Shown here one piece after another: positions 38,410 to 45,943 of a DNA stretch of 64,000 nt. Within the stretch, counting starts at the first letter, position 1, and each line of letters begins with the position of its first letter. The translations under genes were made by a program, and so were the position numbers. The DNA is taken from contig CAVXJD010000001.1 in NCBI GenBank assembly GCA_963762085.1, forward strand, positions 1 through 64,000. Reading direction: 5' to 3'. The stretch comes from DASQGA01 sp963762085 (GTDB taxonomy: Bacteria > Actinomycetota > Thermoleophilia > Gaiellales > Gaiellaceae). A model generated the notes under the pieces. The model saw only the letters and a list, made by a program, of their open reading frames with translations. It was not told the origin of the DNA and did not search any database.

Positions 38410-38462
38410 TTATCCACAGTTTCCACAGGTCGGCGGCGGGGCCTGTGCATAGACCTGTGGAA
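38410..38462. promoter_or_regulatory. DnaA-box-like sequence with an 11-bp inverted repeat
   Basis: A perfect DnaA box TTATCCACA (38410-38418) runs into TTCCACAGGTC (38421-38431), which is exactly repeated in inverse as GACCTGTGGAA (38452-38462). The stretch 38190-38409 is AT-richer than the surroundings and has no gene. The IR directly follows the stop of the DUF4015 gene and could also act as its terminator. Confidence 0.4.
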
Positions 38463-38469
38463 GGTGGGG

Positions 38470-39658
38470 CTACGGCGCCGCCAGGCCGCCGTCGGTGTAG
38501 ACGCCCGACGCGTTCCAGAGCAGGTAGCCGGCCGACTTCGCCCGCCGGGCCGCGTCTACCTGGGCCTGGATCTCCGCCAGCGTGTAGGTGTGCTGGAGGG
38601 AGAAGTCCTGGAGCCAGGGAACAACCTTCGCCGGCCGGCCGCGGAGCTTCTCGCGGAAGTCTCGAAGTGAGAACGCAACCGTCCGGCCCGGATCCCCGTC
38701 CGGGTTGGCAATGTTGTACTCGCCCGGGGTGTAGTGGGAGGGATAGACCATCGGGTAGATCGCATCGAGGTAACTGCCGAGCTTCCGCGGCCGCTGTCCG
38801 ATACCGAGATCGCGGGTCGCCGAGAGCCCGAACACCGCGGCGGAGACGCGAACGCCGAGCGGGTGCAGCCGGTCACGGGCGTATTTGACGAAGCGGACAA
38901 TCGTTTCGGCCTTCGGCTCCTTCACCTGGTGGTTGAAGACCATTGCCGCCAGGTCGCCGTCGCTCGGGAAGCGGACGTAGTCGAACATGATCTCGTCGAA
39001 GCCCGCGCGCGCGGCGGCTTCCGCAATGTCGACGTTGTACTTCCACACCCGCTCGTCATATGGGTTCGTCCAGCCAAGCCCGCCGGAGGTCGTCCAGACG
39101 CCACCGTCGCTCCGCCGAACCGCCAGGGCCGGGCGCTTCACGGACAGGATCGGGTCCTCGAAGACGACCACGCGACCGATCAGGTAGAGGCCATGGTCAC
39201 GGGCAAGCTTGACCGCCTCACGCGGGTTGTAGTAGTTCTGGGCGGCGCCGACCTTCGTCGCCAGCTTCGCCAGCGGAGCGCGGAACGCGACCTCGCCGTT
39301 CTCGTCCTTCACGTCGAGCTCGAGCGTGTTCAGGCCCTGGTCCGCGAGGCTCGACGTACTCGTCGAGCTTGCCGTCGAGGTTCGCGAGCGCCATTGTCAC
39401 GTGCACGCCTCGAATCTCGGCGGGGAGCGGCCTCAGCGGCTTTTCCTTGGGCTTCGACGCAGTCGTCGTTCCAGTCGTGCCGGAGGCCTGATTTGCCGCT
39501 CCAGGGCCGTCGGAGGGGAGGAAGCGGGCGCCGAGAGTGACGACCGCAGCGGCGAGAGCTACGACCGCAAAGGCTGTCATACGGCGACGGCGCTGGCGCC
39601 GTCGAGCGTTTTCGCGCCGCAACCGGAACCGCTCGCTGGGGTCGATCGGCTGCCGCAT
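38470..39658 (-). CDS. DUF4015 putative glycoside hydrolase, membrane-anchored, interrupted by a frameshift
   Basis: The 5' part (from ATG 39658) encodes a basic N-terminus, one membrane anchor (MTAFAVVALAAAVVTLGARF) and RGVHVTMALANLDGKLDEY. The remainder is in another frame (ADQGLNTLELDVKDENGEVA to the end), with FDEIMFDYVRFPSDGD, VRVSAAVFGLSATRD, DAIYPMVYPSHYTPGEYN and VVPWLQDFSLQHTYTLAEI, the DUF4015 TIM-barrel family related to glycoside hydrolases. The frame change lies between 39341 and 39362, a net difference of one base. The intact protein would have about 395 residues and act outside the membrane on a polysaccharide. It could be a sequencing error or a decaying gene. Confidence 0.78.
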
Positions 39659-39766
39659 GGCCCGTGCAGGCTACGTCCTCATGCGGATTCTGTCCACAGG
39701 TGGTTGTGCAAAACCCGGCCGGCTTCGGCGGGGCGGAAGAGGGTTGCCCTCGGGCTCTACTTCAAC

Positions 39767-39785
39767 TTGACATAACACCGGTTAT
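39767..39785. promoter_or_regulatory. TTGACA with palindrome ATAACACCGGTTAT
   Basis: TTGACA (39767-39772) runs into ATAACACCGGTTAT (39772-39785), whose arms ATAAC/GTTAT are inverted repeats. It looks like a -35 element overlapped by an operator, but no clear -10 or gene start follows on the plus strand. The rest of 39659-39839 shows only one TCCACAGG word (39693-39700) and no gene. Confidence 0.3.
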
Positions 39786-39839
39786 CGTGCGTTCGGGTGA
39801 TCGCGGCCGTTTCGAGGCTTCGGGAGGGATTCTCCGCCC

Positions 39840-40073
39840 CTAGGGACGAGCGACGATCACGGCCGCCACACCTTCATGCCGCACACGCCAGGCTGTCAGG
39901 TAGATCCCGAGCTCCAGGCGCGCGACCACCGGTTCATTGTTCAACTCCGGCAGGGACACGTCGGCCTCGGCTTTGCCGGCCTGCTCGGCCACGCAGCCGC
40001 ACTCCCGTAGATAGTCGAGTAAGTCGCGCAAGAGTCGCGCGTCGCTGATTTGGACTCGTATCGCCGCAGACAC
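39840..40073 (-). CDS. Small hypothetical protein (77 aa)
   Basis: A 77-residue protein starting at GTG 40073: IRVQISDARLLRDLLDYLRE, then GCVAEQAGKAEADVSLPELN and ARLELGIYLTAWRVRHEGVA. The pattern of strand-helix-helix and two Cys near residue 26 suggests a small alpha/beta fold, but no family was recognised. The frame on the opposite strand is also open, but this one has better third-position GC. Isolated gene. Confidence 0.6.
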   Translation of the reverse strand: MSAAIRVQISDARLLRDLLDYLRECGCVAEQAGKAEADVSLPELNNEPVVARLELGIYLTAWRVRHEGVAAVIVARP

Positions 40074-40143
40074 CTACTCTCCCGTCGACGAACACCAACC
40101 GGGGCTACATCGCTGGTTCGAGGCTACCCGGCTCTCTTTTCGG

Positions 40144-40746
40144 CTAGGTCTTAACCAACTGATAGGCCGTCGGCCTTGCCTTGCGGATCGGCGGCGGTAC
40201 CTTGCCGACGGACAGCGGGAGCATGTCGTGGGAATCGGTTAGCCGCCAGCCCGGGCTGAACAGGGCCTCGACGTGCTCGCGGTCCATTCCGCGCGGCAGG
40301 ATCATCCGGCGACCCCGCGCGAACGCGAGGAAGAGGAGCGTGGCATGGTCTGCGGCAAGTGACGTGATCCCTTCGGCAGCACGCTCGGCCGCCTCGTCCG
40401 GGAGGCCCTGGATGCAACCCATGTCGTAGACCAACGAGTAGCCGGGTTGAAGGCCGAGTGTCCCGAGCCTGGTGACATCGCCAACCACCCAGTGGACTTC
40501 AGCGCCTTCTTCCGCCGCCCGTTCGCGGGCCGTCTCAAGCGCGCGTTCCTCGAGATCAACGGCAGTGACCTCCCAGCCCTTCTTGGCGAGATGGATGGCA
40601 TCGCGGCCTCTCCCACATCCCACATCGAGCGCTCGCCGGCCGACCCCCGCCGAATCGTCGGTGAGCACACGGTCGAGCACCTGCGACCCGGGCGTATTGT
40701 CCCACGGAGCGATGCCGAGGCGGTACAGCAGGCGATAGGGCGGCAC
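40144..40746 (-). CDS. Class I SAM-dependent methyltransferase
   Basis: A 200-residue methyltransferase of the thiopurine- or tellurite-resistance (TehB)-like kind. SAM-binding motif ALDVGCGRGRDAIHLAKKGW, VTAVDLEERALETARERAAE, EVHWVVGDVTRLGTLGL and YSLVYDMGCIQGLPDEA. The Trp/Asp-containing start (APWDNTPGSQVLDRVL) is common in the family. Substrate unknown. GTG 40746 is seven bases after CAAGAT, so probably leaderless. Confidence 0.88.
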   Translation of the reverse strand: MPPYRLLYRLGIAPWDNTPGSQVLDRVLTDDSAGVGRRALDVGCGRGRDAIHLAKKGWEVTAVDLEERALETARERAAEEGAEVHWVVGDVTRLGTLGLQPGYSLVYDMGCIQGLPDEAAERAAEGITSLAADHATLLFLAFARGRRMILPRGMDREHVEALFSPGWRLTDSHDMLPLSVGKVPPPIRKARPTAYQLVKT

Positions 40747-40875
40747 ACGTCCGATCTTGAGGAATACGACGTATCACGTCAACTTGGCCGAGCCTGAGCG
40801 CCGCTGCTTTGGAACGGATCGACGGGTTTTGCTCCGGCCGCCCGAGTCGGTAAGGTCGACCCGACGGTTTCAGGG

Positions 40876-40893
40876 CTACCCACTCCTGGGTAG
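40876..40893. other. Hairpin before the sigA promoter
   Basis: CTACCCA-CTCC-TGGGTAG is a perfect seven-pair hairpin 17 bases before the -10 region of sigA. The stretch 40747-40926 contains no gene. It may be an operator in the -35 region. Confidence 0.4.
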
Positions 40894-40926
40894 GCGTGAT
40901 TCCGGTTGGTAGCCTAGAACCGCTGG

Positions 40927-41991
40927 ATGTCGAGCGAAACTCCCACCACACAGATTCACGAGGTCCAGCTCTTGCTCGAGCGGGCCGAGGCCGCGGGCAA
41001 GATCGACGGCGTCGAGCTGGCCGAGACCATGGATGCGCTCGAACTCGACCCGCCCGAGGTCGAGGCGCTCCACCGTGAGTTCGAGGAGCGGAACATCGAG
41101 ATCGTCGAGCCCGTCAAGGAGCCCGTGCGAGAGCCGACGGCACCACCGCGGAACCTGAACGACTCGATCGAGACCACCACGGACGCGCTCCAGCTCTTCC
41201 TGCGCGAGATCGGCCGCCACCCGCTGCTCACGGCCGCGGACGAGGTGGAGCTCTCAAAGCGCATCGAACGCGGCGACATGGCTGCGAAGCGCCGCATGAT
41301 CGAGTGCAACCTGCGCCTCGTCGTGTCGATCGCCAAGAACTACCGAAACCAGGGACTGCCCTTCCTCGACCTGATCCAGGAGGGCATGTTCGGCCTCATT
41401 CGCGCCGTCGAGAAGTTCGAGTGGCAGCGAGGCCTCAAGTTCTCGACGTACGCGACCTGGTGGATTCGACAGGCGGTCGCGAGGGCGATCGCCGACAAGG
41501 CGCGAACGATTCGTGTTCCCGTGCACGTCGTCGAGCGCATGCAGAAGATGCAGCGCGCCGAGCGCTACCTCTGGACACAGCTGGCGCGCGAGCCGAACCT
41601 GGCCGAGATCGCCGAGGAGGCAGGTCTCCCCCTCCAGCAGGCGCTCGAGGTCAAGGCCGCCGCGAGAGCCTCCACGAGCCTTGACCAGCCGATCGGCGAG
41701 CAGGAGGACGCGGTCTTCGGCGATCTCGTCCCCGGCGACGAGCCGCTTCCGGACGAGCTCACGGAGCGTCATCTTCAGAAGGAAGCGCTCGACCGGGCGC
41801 TCGAGTCACTACCGGAACGGGACCGACGGGTTCTCGAGCTGCGCTACGGGCTCGGTGGCGAGGAGCCCCATACGCTGGAACACATCGGAAAGCGACTCGG
41901 GCTCACGCGCGAGCGCGTCCGGCAGATCGAGGTCGAGTCGCTGTCTCGGCTAGCGTCGCTCCGCGAGATCGACGCCGTCGCGAGTCGCTAG
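40927..41991 (+). CDS. RNA polymerase primary-type sigma factor
   Basis: A 354-residue sigma-70 factor of group 1/2. Residues 8-60 resemble region 1.1 (VQLLLERAEAAGKIDGVELA), a feature of primary sigmas. Region 1.2 is DALQLFLREIGRHPLLTAAD, region 2 has IECNLRLVVSIAKNYRNQGL, DLIQEGMFGLIRAVEKFEWQ and STYATWWIRQAVARAIADKA, and region 4.2 ends with HIGKRLGLTRERVRQIEVES. It is likely the housekeeping or a principal-like sigma recognising TAnnnT -10 elements. Upstream -10 candidates are TAGCCT (40910) and TAGAAC (40915), the latter leaderless. The 3' end overlaps the convergent PHP gene by 42 bases. Confidence 0.94.
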   Translation: MSSETPTTQIHEVQLLLERAEAAGKIDGVELAETMDALELDPPEVEALHREFEERNIEIVEPVKEPVREPTAPPRNLNDSIETTTDALQLFLREIGRHPLLTAADEVELSKRIERGDMAAKRRMIECNLRLVVSIAKNYRNQGLPFLDLIQEGMFGLIRAVEKFEWQRGLKFSTYATWWIRQAVARAIADKARTIRVPVHVVERMQKMQRAERYLWTQLAREPNLAEIAEEAGLPLQQALEVKAAARASTSLDQPIGEQEDAVFGDLVPGDEPLPDELTERHLQKEALDRALESLPERDRRVLELRYGLGGEEPHTLEHIGKRLGLTRERVRQIEVESLSRLASLREIDAVASR

Positions 41992-42669
41992 CGCGCTGCC
42001 GTCGAAGAGCCGATTCGCCTCGTTTCCGATCCGCGTCTTCACGGTTTCGTACGCCTCGTCCAGAAACGGCGGTCTCGTCTGGCGGTGCCCGTCCGATGCG
42101 ACCGCGTGACACAGCCTCTCCTCGACGAGCCTCCAGCCTGCCTCCTGCGGCGCCGGCCCATGCCTGCCGAGGAGGCTCGACGCGTTCACCTGGAGGAGCC
42201 AGCCGCGCCCATGCAGACGGTCTGCGTGCCCGGGGTCCTCGACGACGGCATCCGCCCGCTCTGGATGGGCGAGGAGCGGGACGAGGCCACACGACTCGAT
42301 GTGCTCGCCGAGACGCTCAGTGAGCCCGAGGCCGCCGGAGAAGGGCATGTCGACGAGCACAGCAGCAAGATCACCGAGCCGGTAGCGCTGCACGTCCTCC
42401 TCGAGCAACTCGACCGTCGGCGTCACCTCGAACCCGAGCTCGAGACGCAGGTCGAATGTCGCCGCTTCGAGGGCCATCCGCATGTGTGCAGCACGAATCG
42501 CGTGCTCGCGGACGGCGTTAAGCCCGAGATGCGGCCAGACGTGCGGCGTCGCGTACAGGACACCGGTGCCGCGGGCCGCAGCCTGACGGCAAAGAGACAA
42601 ACCCTCCTCGGCCGTTCCTGCCCCGTCGTCCCCGGACGGCACGACGTGAGAATGGACGTCGACGAACAC
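41950..42669 (-). CDS. PHP-domain phosphatase (CpsB/CapC-type)
   Basis: A 239-residue PHP metallophosphoesterase of the capsule-type protein-tyrosine phosphatase group. The metal motif opens the protein: VDVHSHVVPSGDDGAGTAEE; others are LYATPHVWPHLGLNAVREHA, VLVDMPFSG, LVPLLAHPERADAV and CHAVASDGHRQTRPP. In firmicutes such enzymes dephosphorylate bacterial tyrosine kinases controlling polysaccharide export. No kinase is near. GTG 42669 is leaderless (TAGGCT six bases before). It overlaps sigA tail to tail. Confidence 0.87.
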   Translation of the reverse strand: MFVDVHSHVVPSGDDGAGTAEEGLSLCRQAAARGTGVLYATPHVWPHLGLNAVREHAIRAAHMRMALEAATFDLRLELGFEVTPTVELLEEDVQRYRLGDLAAVLVDMPFSGGLGLTERLGEHIESCGLVPLLAHPERADAVVEDPGHADRLHGRGWLLQVNASSLLGRHGPAPQEAGWRLVEERLCHAVASDGHRQTRPPFLDEAYETVKTRIGNEANRLFDGSALATRDGVDLAERR

Positions 42670-42675
42670 TCAATC

Positions 42676-42681
42676 AGCCTA
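42676..42681 (-). promoter_or_regulatory. -10 element of the PHP phosphatase gene (leaderless)
   Basis: On the minus strand TAGGCT is followed by six bases and then GTG at 42669. Confidence 0.5.
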
Positions 42682-42725
42682 GCGCTGCGTGCTCGCCGGC
42701 CCGATCGAGCCTGAGAAAGGAGCCC

Positions 42726-43262
42726 ATGGTTCCCGAAGCCAAGATTGCCAAGACCGAGAACGGCCTCGCGCCGGAGGGAGAGGGTTGGTACGTCCTGAAT
42801 GCACGCGAAGCGACCTGGCTGCACACCGACGAGCTCGGCGCGGCTTGCACGTTCGAGGGTGACGTCCGCTTCGCCGAGTTCGGAATCAACGTCAGTGTCC
42901 TCGGTCCCGGCCAGCCGGCCTGCAGGTACCACGGCGAAGAGGCGCAGGAGGACTTTCTCGTCCTCGCCGGCGAGTGCCTCGTCTTGATCGAAGGTGAGGA
43001 GCGCGCGCTCCGGCAGTGGGACTTCGTCCACTGCCCGCCCTGGACGGAGCACGTCCTCGTCGGGACGGGCTCCGGGCCCTGCGTGATCCTTTCAGTCGGG
43101 GCGCGTGGCGGTGAACGAGGTCTTGTCTATCCCGTCTCGGAGCTCGCACGGAAATACGGCGCCAGCGTCGAGAAGGAGACGTCCTCGGCACAGGAGGCAT
43201 ACGCGGCGTACGAGCCCCATCGCGAAGGCCCTTATCAGGATGGGTTCCTGCCGGACTACTAG
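42726..43262 (+). CDS. Cupin domain-containing protein
   Basis: A 178-residue single-cupin protein. The two cupin motifs are GPGQPACRYHGEEAQEDFLV (with His and Glu metal ligands) and DFVHCPPWTEHVLVGTGSGP. Such proteins bind a metal and can be isomerases, oxygenases or storage-type proteins; nothing here decides. ATG 42726 is preceded by AAAGGAG. It sits between the two sigma-factor regions and is convergent with the second sigma gene, six bases apart. Confidence 0.88.
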   Translation: MVPEAKIAKTENGLAPEGEGWYVLNAREATWLHTDELGAACTFEGDVRFAEFGINVSVLGPGQPACRYHGEEAQEDFLVLAGECLVLIEGEERALRQWDFVHCPPWTEHVLVGTGSGPCVILSVGARGGERGLVYPVSELARKYGASVEKETSSAQEAYAAYEPHREGPYQDGFLPDY

Positions 43263-43268
43263 CGAGGA

Positions 43269-44252
43269 CTATTCGACGCGGAGGTAGAGCCGAAGACCGG
43301 GAGCGGCGGCCTGGAGCTCCCGAAGTGCGCGTGACTCGAGCTGCCGAACCCGCTCGCGGGTGACGCCGAGCTCACCGCCGACCTCTTCGAGCGTGCGGGG
43401 CTTCTGGCCCGAAAGTCCGAACCGGAGCTCGAGCACGTGCCGCATTCTGTCGTTCAGCTGCTCGAGTGCGAGCCCCAGCTCTGTCCCCTGGAGAAGCTTG
43501 GCGAGTGCCTCGTCGGGCTGCTCGCAGTTCACGTCCTCGATCATGTCTCCGTACATCGACTCGCCGTCGCCGACGGGCGTCTCGAGGCTGACCGGATCCT
43601 CGACCAGCGCGAGGAGCTCGCGAACCCGCTTCAGCTCGAAGCCGCTCTCGACAGCGAGCTCGTCGGCGGAAGGGTCGCGGTTCAACTTCTGGGTGAGGAT
43701 GCGCCGGGCGCGCGTGACGCGGCGCACCTGCTCGACCACGTGGACAGGGAGGCGGATGGTGCGACCCTGGTCGGCGATCGCGCGCGTCACTGCCTGGCGG
43801 ATCCACCACGTCGCGTACGTCGAAAGCTTGTAGCCCATCTTGTAGTCGAACTTCTCGACCGCGCGGATCAGCCCGAGATTCCCTTCCTGGATCAGGTCGA
43901 GCAGCGGCACGCCGCTGTTCACGTAGTTGCGTGTGATCGACATGACGAGGCGGAGGTTGCACTCGATGAGGCGACGCTTGGCCGCTTCGTCGCCCTCGTC
44001 CTTCAACCGGGCGAGCTCCCGCTCCTCGGCAGCGGTCAGAAGCGGCCCGTCGCCGATCTGGCGTACGTAAAGCTTGAGCGGATCCTGCGTCTGGACGACC
44101 TCGCGAGCGGCAACCGGCTCGTCGTCGTCGTCTTCTTCCTCCTCCGCGTCGGCCTCGTCGAGGAGCGCGGGATCGGGAGGATCCGGCGCGAGCTCCAGAT
44201 GGGGAGCCTCGTCCGGGTGGTTGAGCGGCAGACCAGGGATGGGCTGTTCCAC
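43269..44252 (-). CDS. Second primary-type RNA polymerase sigma factor
   Basis: A 327-residue sigma-70 factor. After a Pro-rich and acidic N-terminus (DADAEEEEDDDDEPVAAREV region) it has regions 1.2 (DPLKLYVRQIGDGPLLTAAE), 2 (IECNLRLVMSITRNYVNSGV, DLIQEGNLGLIRAVEKFDYK, STYATWWIRQAVTRAIADQG), 3 and 4 (VGGELGVTRERVRQLESRAL). It lacks a clear region 1.1. Such factors include both the housekeeping SigA and its group 2 paralogues; with the sigma at 40927, which one is principal is not obvious. GTG 44252 is the first usable start, though the frame is open further upstream. Confidence 0.93.
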   Translation of the reverse strand: MEQPIPGLPLNHPDEAPHLELAPDPPDPALLDEADAEEEEDDDDEPVAAREVVQTQDPLKLYVRQIGDGPLLTAAEERELARLKDEGDEAAKRRLIECNLRLVMSITRNYVNSGVPLLDLIQEGNLGLIRAVEKFDYKMGYKLSTYATWWIRQAVTRAIADQGRTIRLPVHVVEQVRRVTRARRILTQKLNRDPSADELAVESGFELKRVRELLALVEDPVSLETPVGDGESMYGDMIEDVNCEQPDEALAKLLQGTELGLALEQLNDRMRHVLELRFGLSGQKPRTLEEVGGELGVTRERVRQLESRALRELQAAAPGLRLYLRVE

Positions 44253-44333
44253 GAGGTCGATATCGGCGACGCCCAGAGAGCGCTGAATGCCCTTTTTGCC
44301 CTCAAGTCCGGCGGCCCGGCAGCCGAAAGGCGC

Positions 44334-44341
44334 GGTATAGT
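44334..44341. promoter_or_regulatory. -10 region between the sigma and glutamine amidotransferase genes
   Basis: TATAGT (44336-44341) faces the amidotransferase gene, 76 bases ahead of its start; overlapping bases read TATACC or AACTAT on the minus strand toward the sigma gene, about 80 bases ahead of its GTG. Confidence 0.4.
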
Positions 44342-44417
44342 TGGGAACGGACGGTCGGGCGTTACCAGGCGCCTGCGCACCGTCCTCGTCTCACAAGGGA
44401 GTGTCGAAGCACCAATC

Positions 44418-45221
44418 GTGTGCGGGATCGCCGGATATAGCTTGAATCGCGAGAGCAGCGTCGATCGCACTCTCACGGCGCAGGCTCTCCTGGCGGCAAT
44501 CGCCGAGCGTGGCGCGGACGCCGTCGGATATGCGTACCGCGGCCCTGGCCTCGACCTCCAGGTCTCCAAGCAACGCTCCGGCGCCAGCGAACTGCTCGGG
44601 GCGATGAGCGTTCCGGTCGAGGCCACTCAGGTGCTCGTCCACGTACGCGACTACACGAAGGGCCACCCGTCCCTCACGGCCAACAATCACCCCATCCGCC
44701 ACGGCTCGGTCGTCGGGATCCACAACGGCATCATCGAGAACGACGAGCAGCTCTTCGCGCAGCGAGGCTTCGACCGTGCCGAACCGGACATGACCGTCGA
44801 CTCGGAGGTCATCTTCGCCCTGATGGAAGCCGAGAGAAACCGCGCGCTTCCCCTCGAGGAGCTGTACGGGGCGATGGCGGCCGCCTGGGTCGACGAGCGG
44901 GTTCCAGACGTCCTCTTTCTGGCCCGCGGAGTCGGACGGCCGCTCTGGATCGGGGAAGGGCAGCATGAGATTCTGTTTGCGTCGACGAAAGACGCACTCG
45001 AGCTCGCGGAGACTTACGCCGGCCTGAAGCTCCGCAAGCGTGAGGTTCCCGAGGGCTCCCTCCTGACCATCGTCGAGGGACGCGCGGTCAAGACAGAGGC
45101 CTTCGAGCCAGACCGGAGCTTCCGCGAGGCCGACGCTCTCCCCTCCGTCCGCGCTCCGGACGAACGTGTTTCGTGCCTCCGCCGCCTGGCGACGATCGCC
45201 GCGGCCGCGACGCACCCCTAG
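44418..45221 (+). CDS. Stand-alone class II glutamine amidotransferase domain protein
   Basis: A 267-residue Ntn-hydrolase glutaminase. GTG 44418 is followed at once by Cys2 (VCGIAGYSLNRES), which must become the N-terminal nucleophile after Met removal. Other family features are AIAERGADAVGYAYRG, LVHVRDYTKGHPSLTANNHP, HGSVVGIHNGIIENDEQL and DSEVIFALMEAE, as in GlmS/PurF N-domains. There is no synthetase or isomerase domain, so ammonia must go to a separate partner or the protein acts as a glutaminase. It is divergent from the second sigma gene. Partner unknown. Confidence 0.85.
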   Translation: MCGIAGYSLNRESSVDRTLTAQALLAAIAERGADAVGYAYRGPGLDLQVSKQRSGASELLGAMSVPVEATQVLVHVRDYTKGHPSLTANNHPIRHGSVVGIHNGIIENDEQLFAQRGFDRAEPDMTVDSEVIFALMEAERNRALPLEELYGAMAAAWVDERVPDVLFLARGVGRPLWIGEGQHEILFASTKDALELAETYAGLKLRKREVPEGSLLTIVEGRAVKTEAFEPDRSFREADALPSVRAPDERVSCLRRLATIAAAATHP

Positions 45222-45227
45222 CTTTTC

Positions 45228-45911
45228 TCAGGAGACCGTGCCGTCCGGGTCAACGCGGGCGCCAGCGGCGACGAGTCGCTCTCGAAGGACGTACTGGAAG
45301 CTCGACCAGGCGCCGCGTCCACGTTCGAACAGGCGGTACACCTGCCACTCGGTCAGCATGTGGGCGTCCTGGCGCCGAGCCTCGGCCCAGTCGGCGAAGC
45401 GCGGCAGCCGTCCGAGGCGGCGGGCTAGAAGCTCGCCCTGGATCAGCGCCTGCTCAGCCCGGTCTTCGGTGCTCGGGACATCGAATCCGGCCTCGCGCAG
45501 CGCGTTCTTGAGTGAGCCGAACGTCTGCCAGAGCAGTGATTTCGAGGGTGCGCTGCCCCGGCGCGTTGCGAGGTCTTGCCCCGTTGGCGGTCGCCCGAGC
45601 TCGTTTCCGAGCGCACGCAGCTGCTCCAGGAGCTCATCCCGGGTTGCGTAACGCCGGGCGGAAAGGCCTGCGAGTCGCTTGGCTGCGTTCCAGCTCCCGA
45701 AGCGCCCGACGACCGTCTGAGGGTGAACGCCCGCTTCGGGATCGTCCGCGAGATCCCGCATCGTCGGCGACCGCCCCAGCCGCTCCGCGCATTCCCTGAG
45801 GGCCGCAAGGATTTCCTCATCCGAGTACCGCCGGCGGAGGGCCGCACGAAAGCCCGCCAGCGTAGCGGGATCGATCTCCTGGAACGGGTCTGGTCCTGAG
45901 CTCCCGGTCAT
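45228..45911 (-). CDS. HNH_repeat (homing-endonuclease-associated repeat) protein without a nuclease domain
   Basis: A 227-residue protein made of three copies of the homing-endonuclease-associated DNA-binding repeat: SDEEILAALRECAERLGRSP to FGSWNAAKRLAGL, TRDELLEQLRALGNELGRPP to FGSLKNALREAGF, and a more diverged third unit (EQALIQGELLARRLGRLPRF to WSSFQYVLRERL). No HNH or LAGLIDADG nuclease motif is present. Such units bind DNA; a regulatory or chromosome-associated role is possible. Convergent with the amidotransferase gene, six bases apart. ATG 45911. Confidence 0.8.
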   Translation of the reverse strand: MTGSSGPDPFQEIDPATLAGFRAALRRRYSDEEILAALRECAERLGRSPTMRDLADDPEAGVHPQTVVGRFGSWNAAKRLAGLSARRYATRDELLEQLRALGNELGRPPTGQDLATRRGSAPSKSLLWQTFGSLKNALREAGFDVPSTEDRAEQALIQGELLARRLGRLPRFADWAEARRQDAHMLTEWQVYRLFERGRGAWSSFQYVLRERLVAAGARVDPDGTVS

Positions 45912-45943
45912 ACGGTACGACCTACCGGGAAGGATAGAGCAGA

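Noticed and set aside
38410..38462. Chromosomal origin of replication
   Set aside because: Only one perfect DnaA box and no dnaA, dnaN, parAB or rpmH nearby.
39797..40048. 83-codon plus-strand frame at the small gene 39840-40073
   Set aside because: Arg/Pro-rich shadow of the minus-strand frame, which has better codon composition; the TTGACA-palindrome before it lacks a -10.
43437..44417. N-terminal extension of the glutamine amidotransferase reaching back across the sigma gene
   Set aside because: The open frame is antisense to the sigma factor; the real start must be the GTG directly before Cys2.
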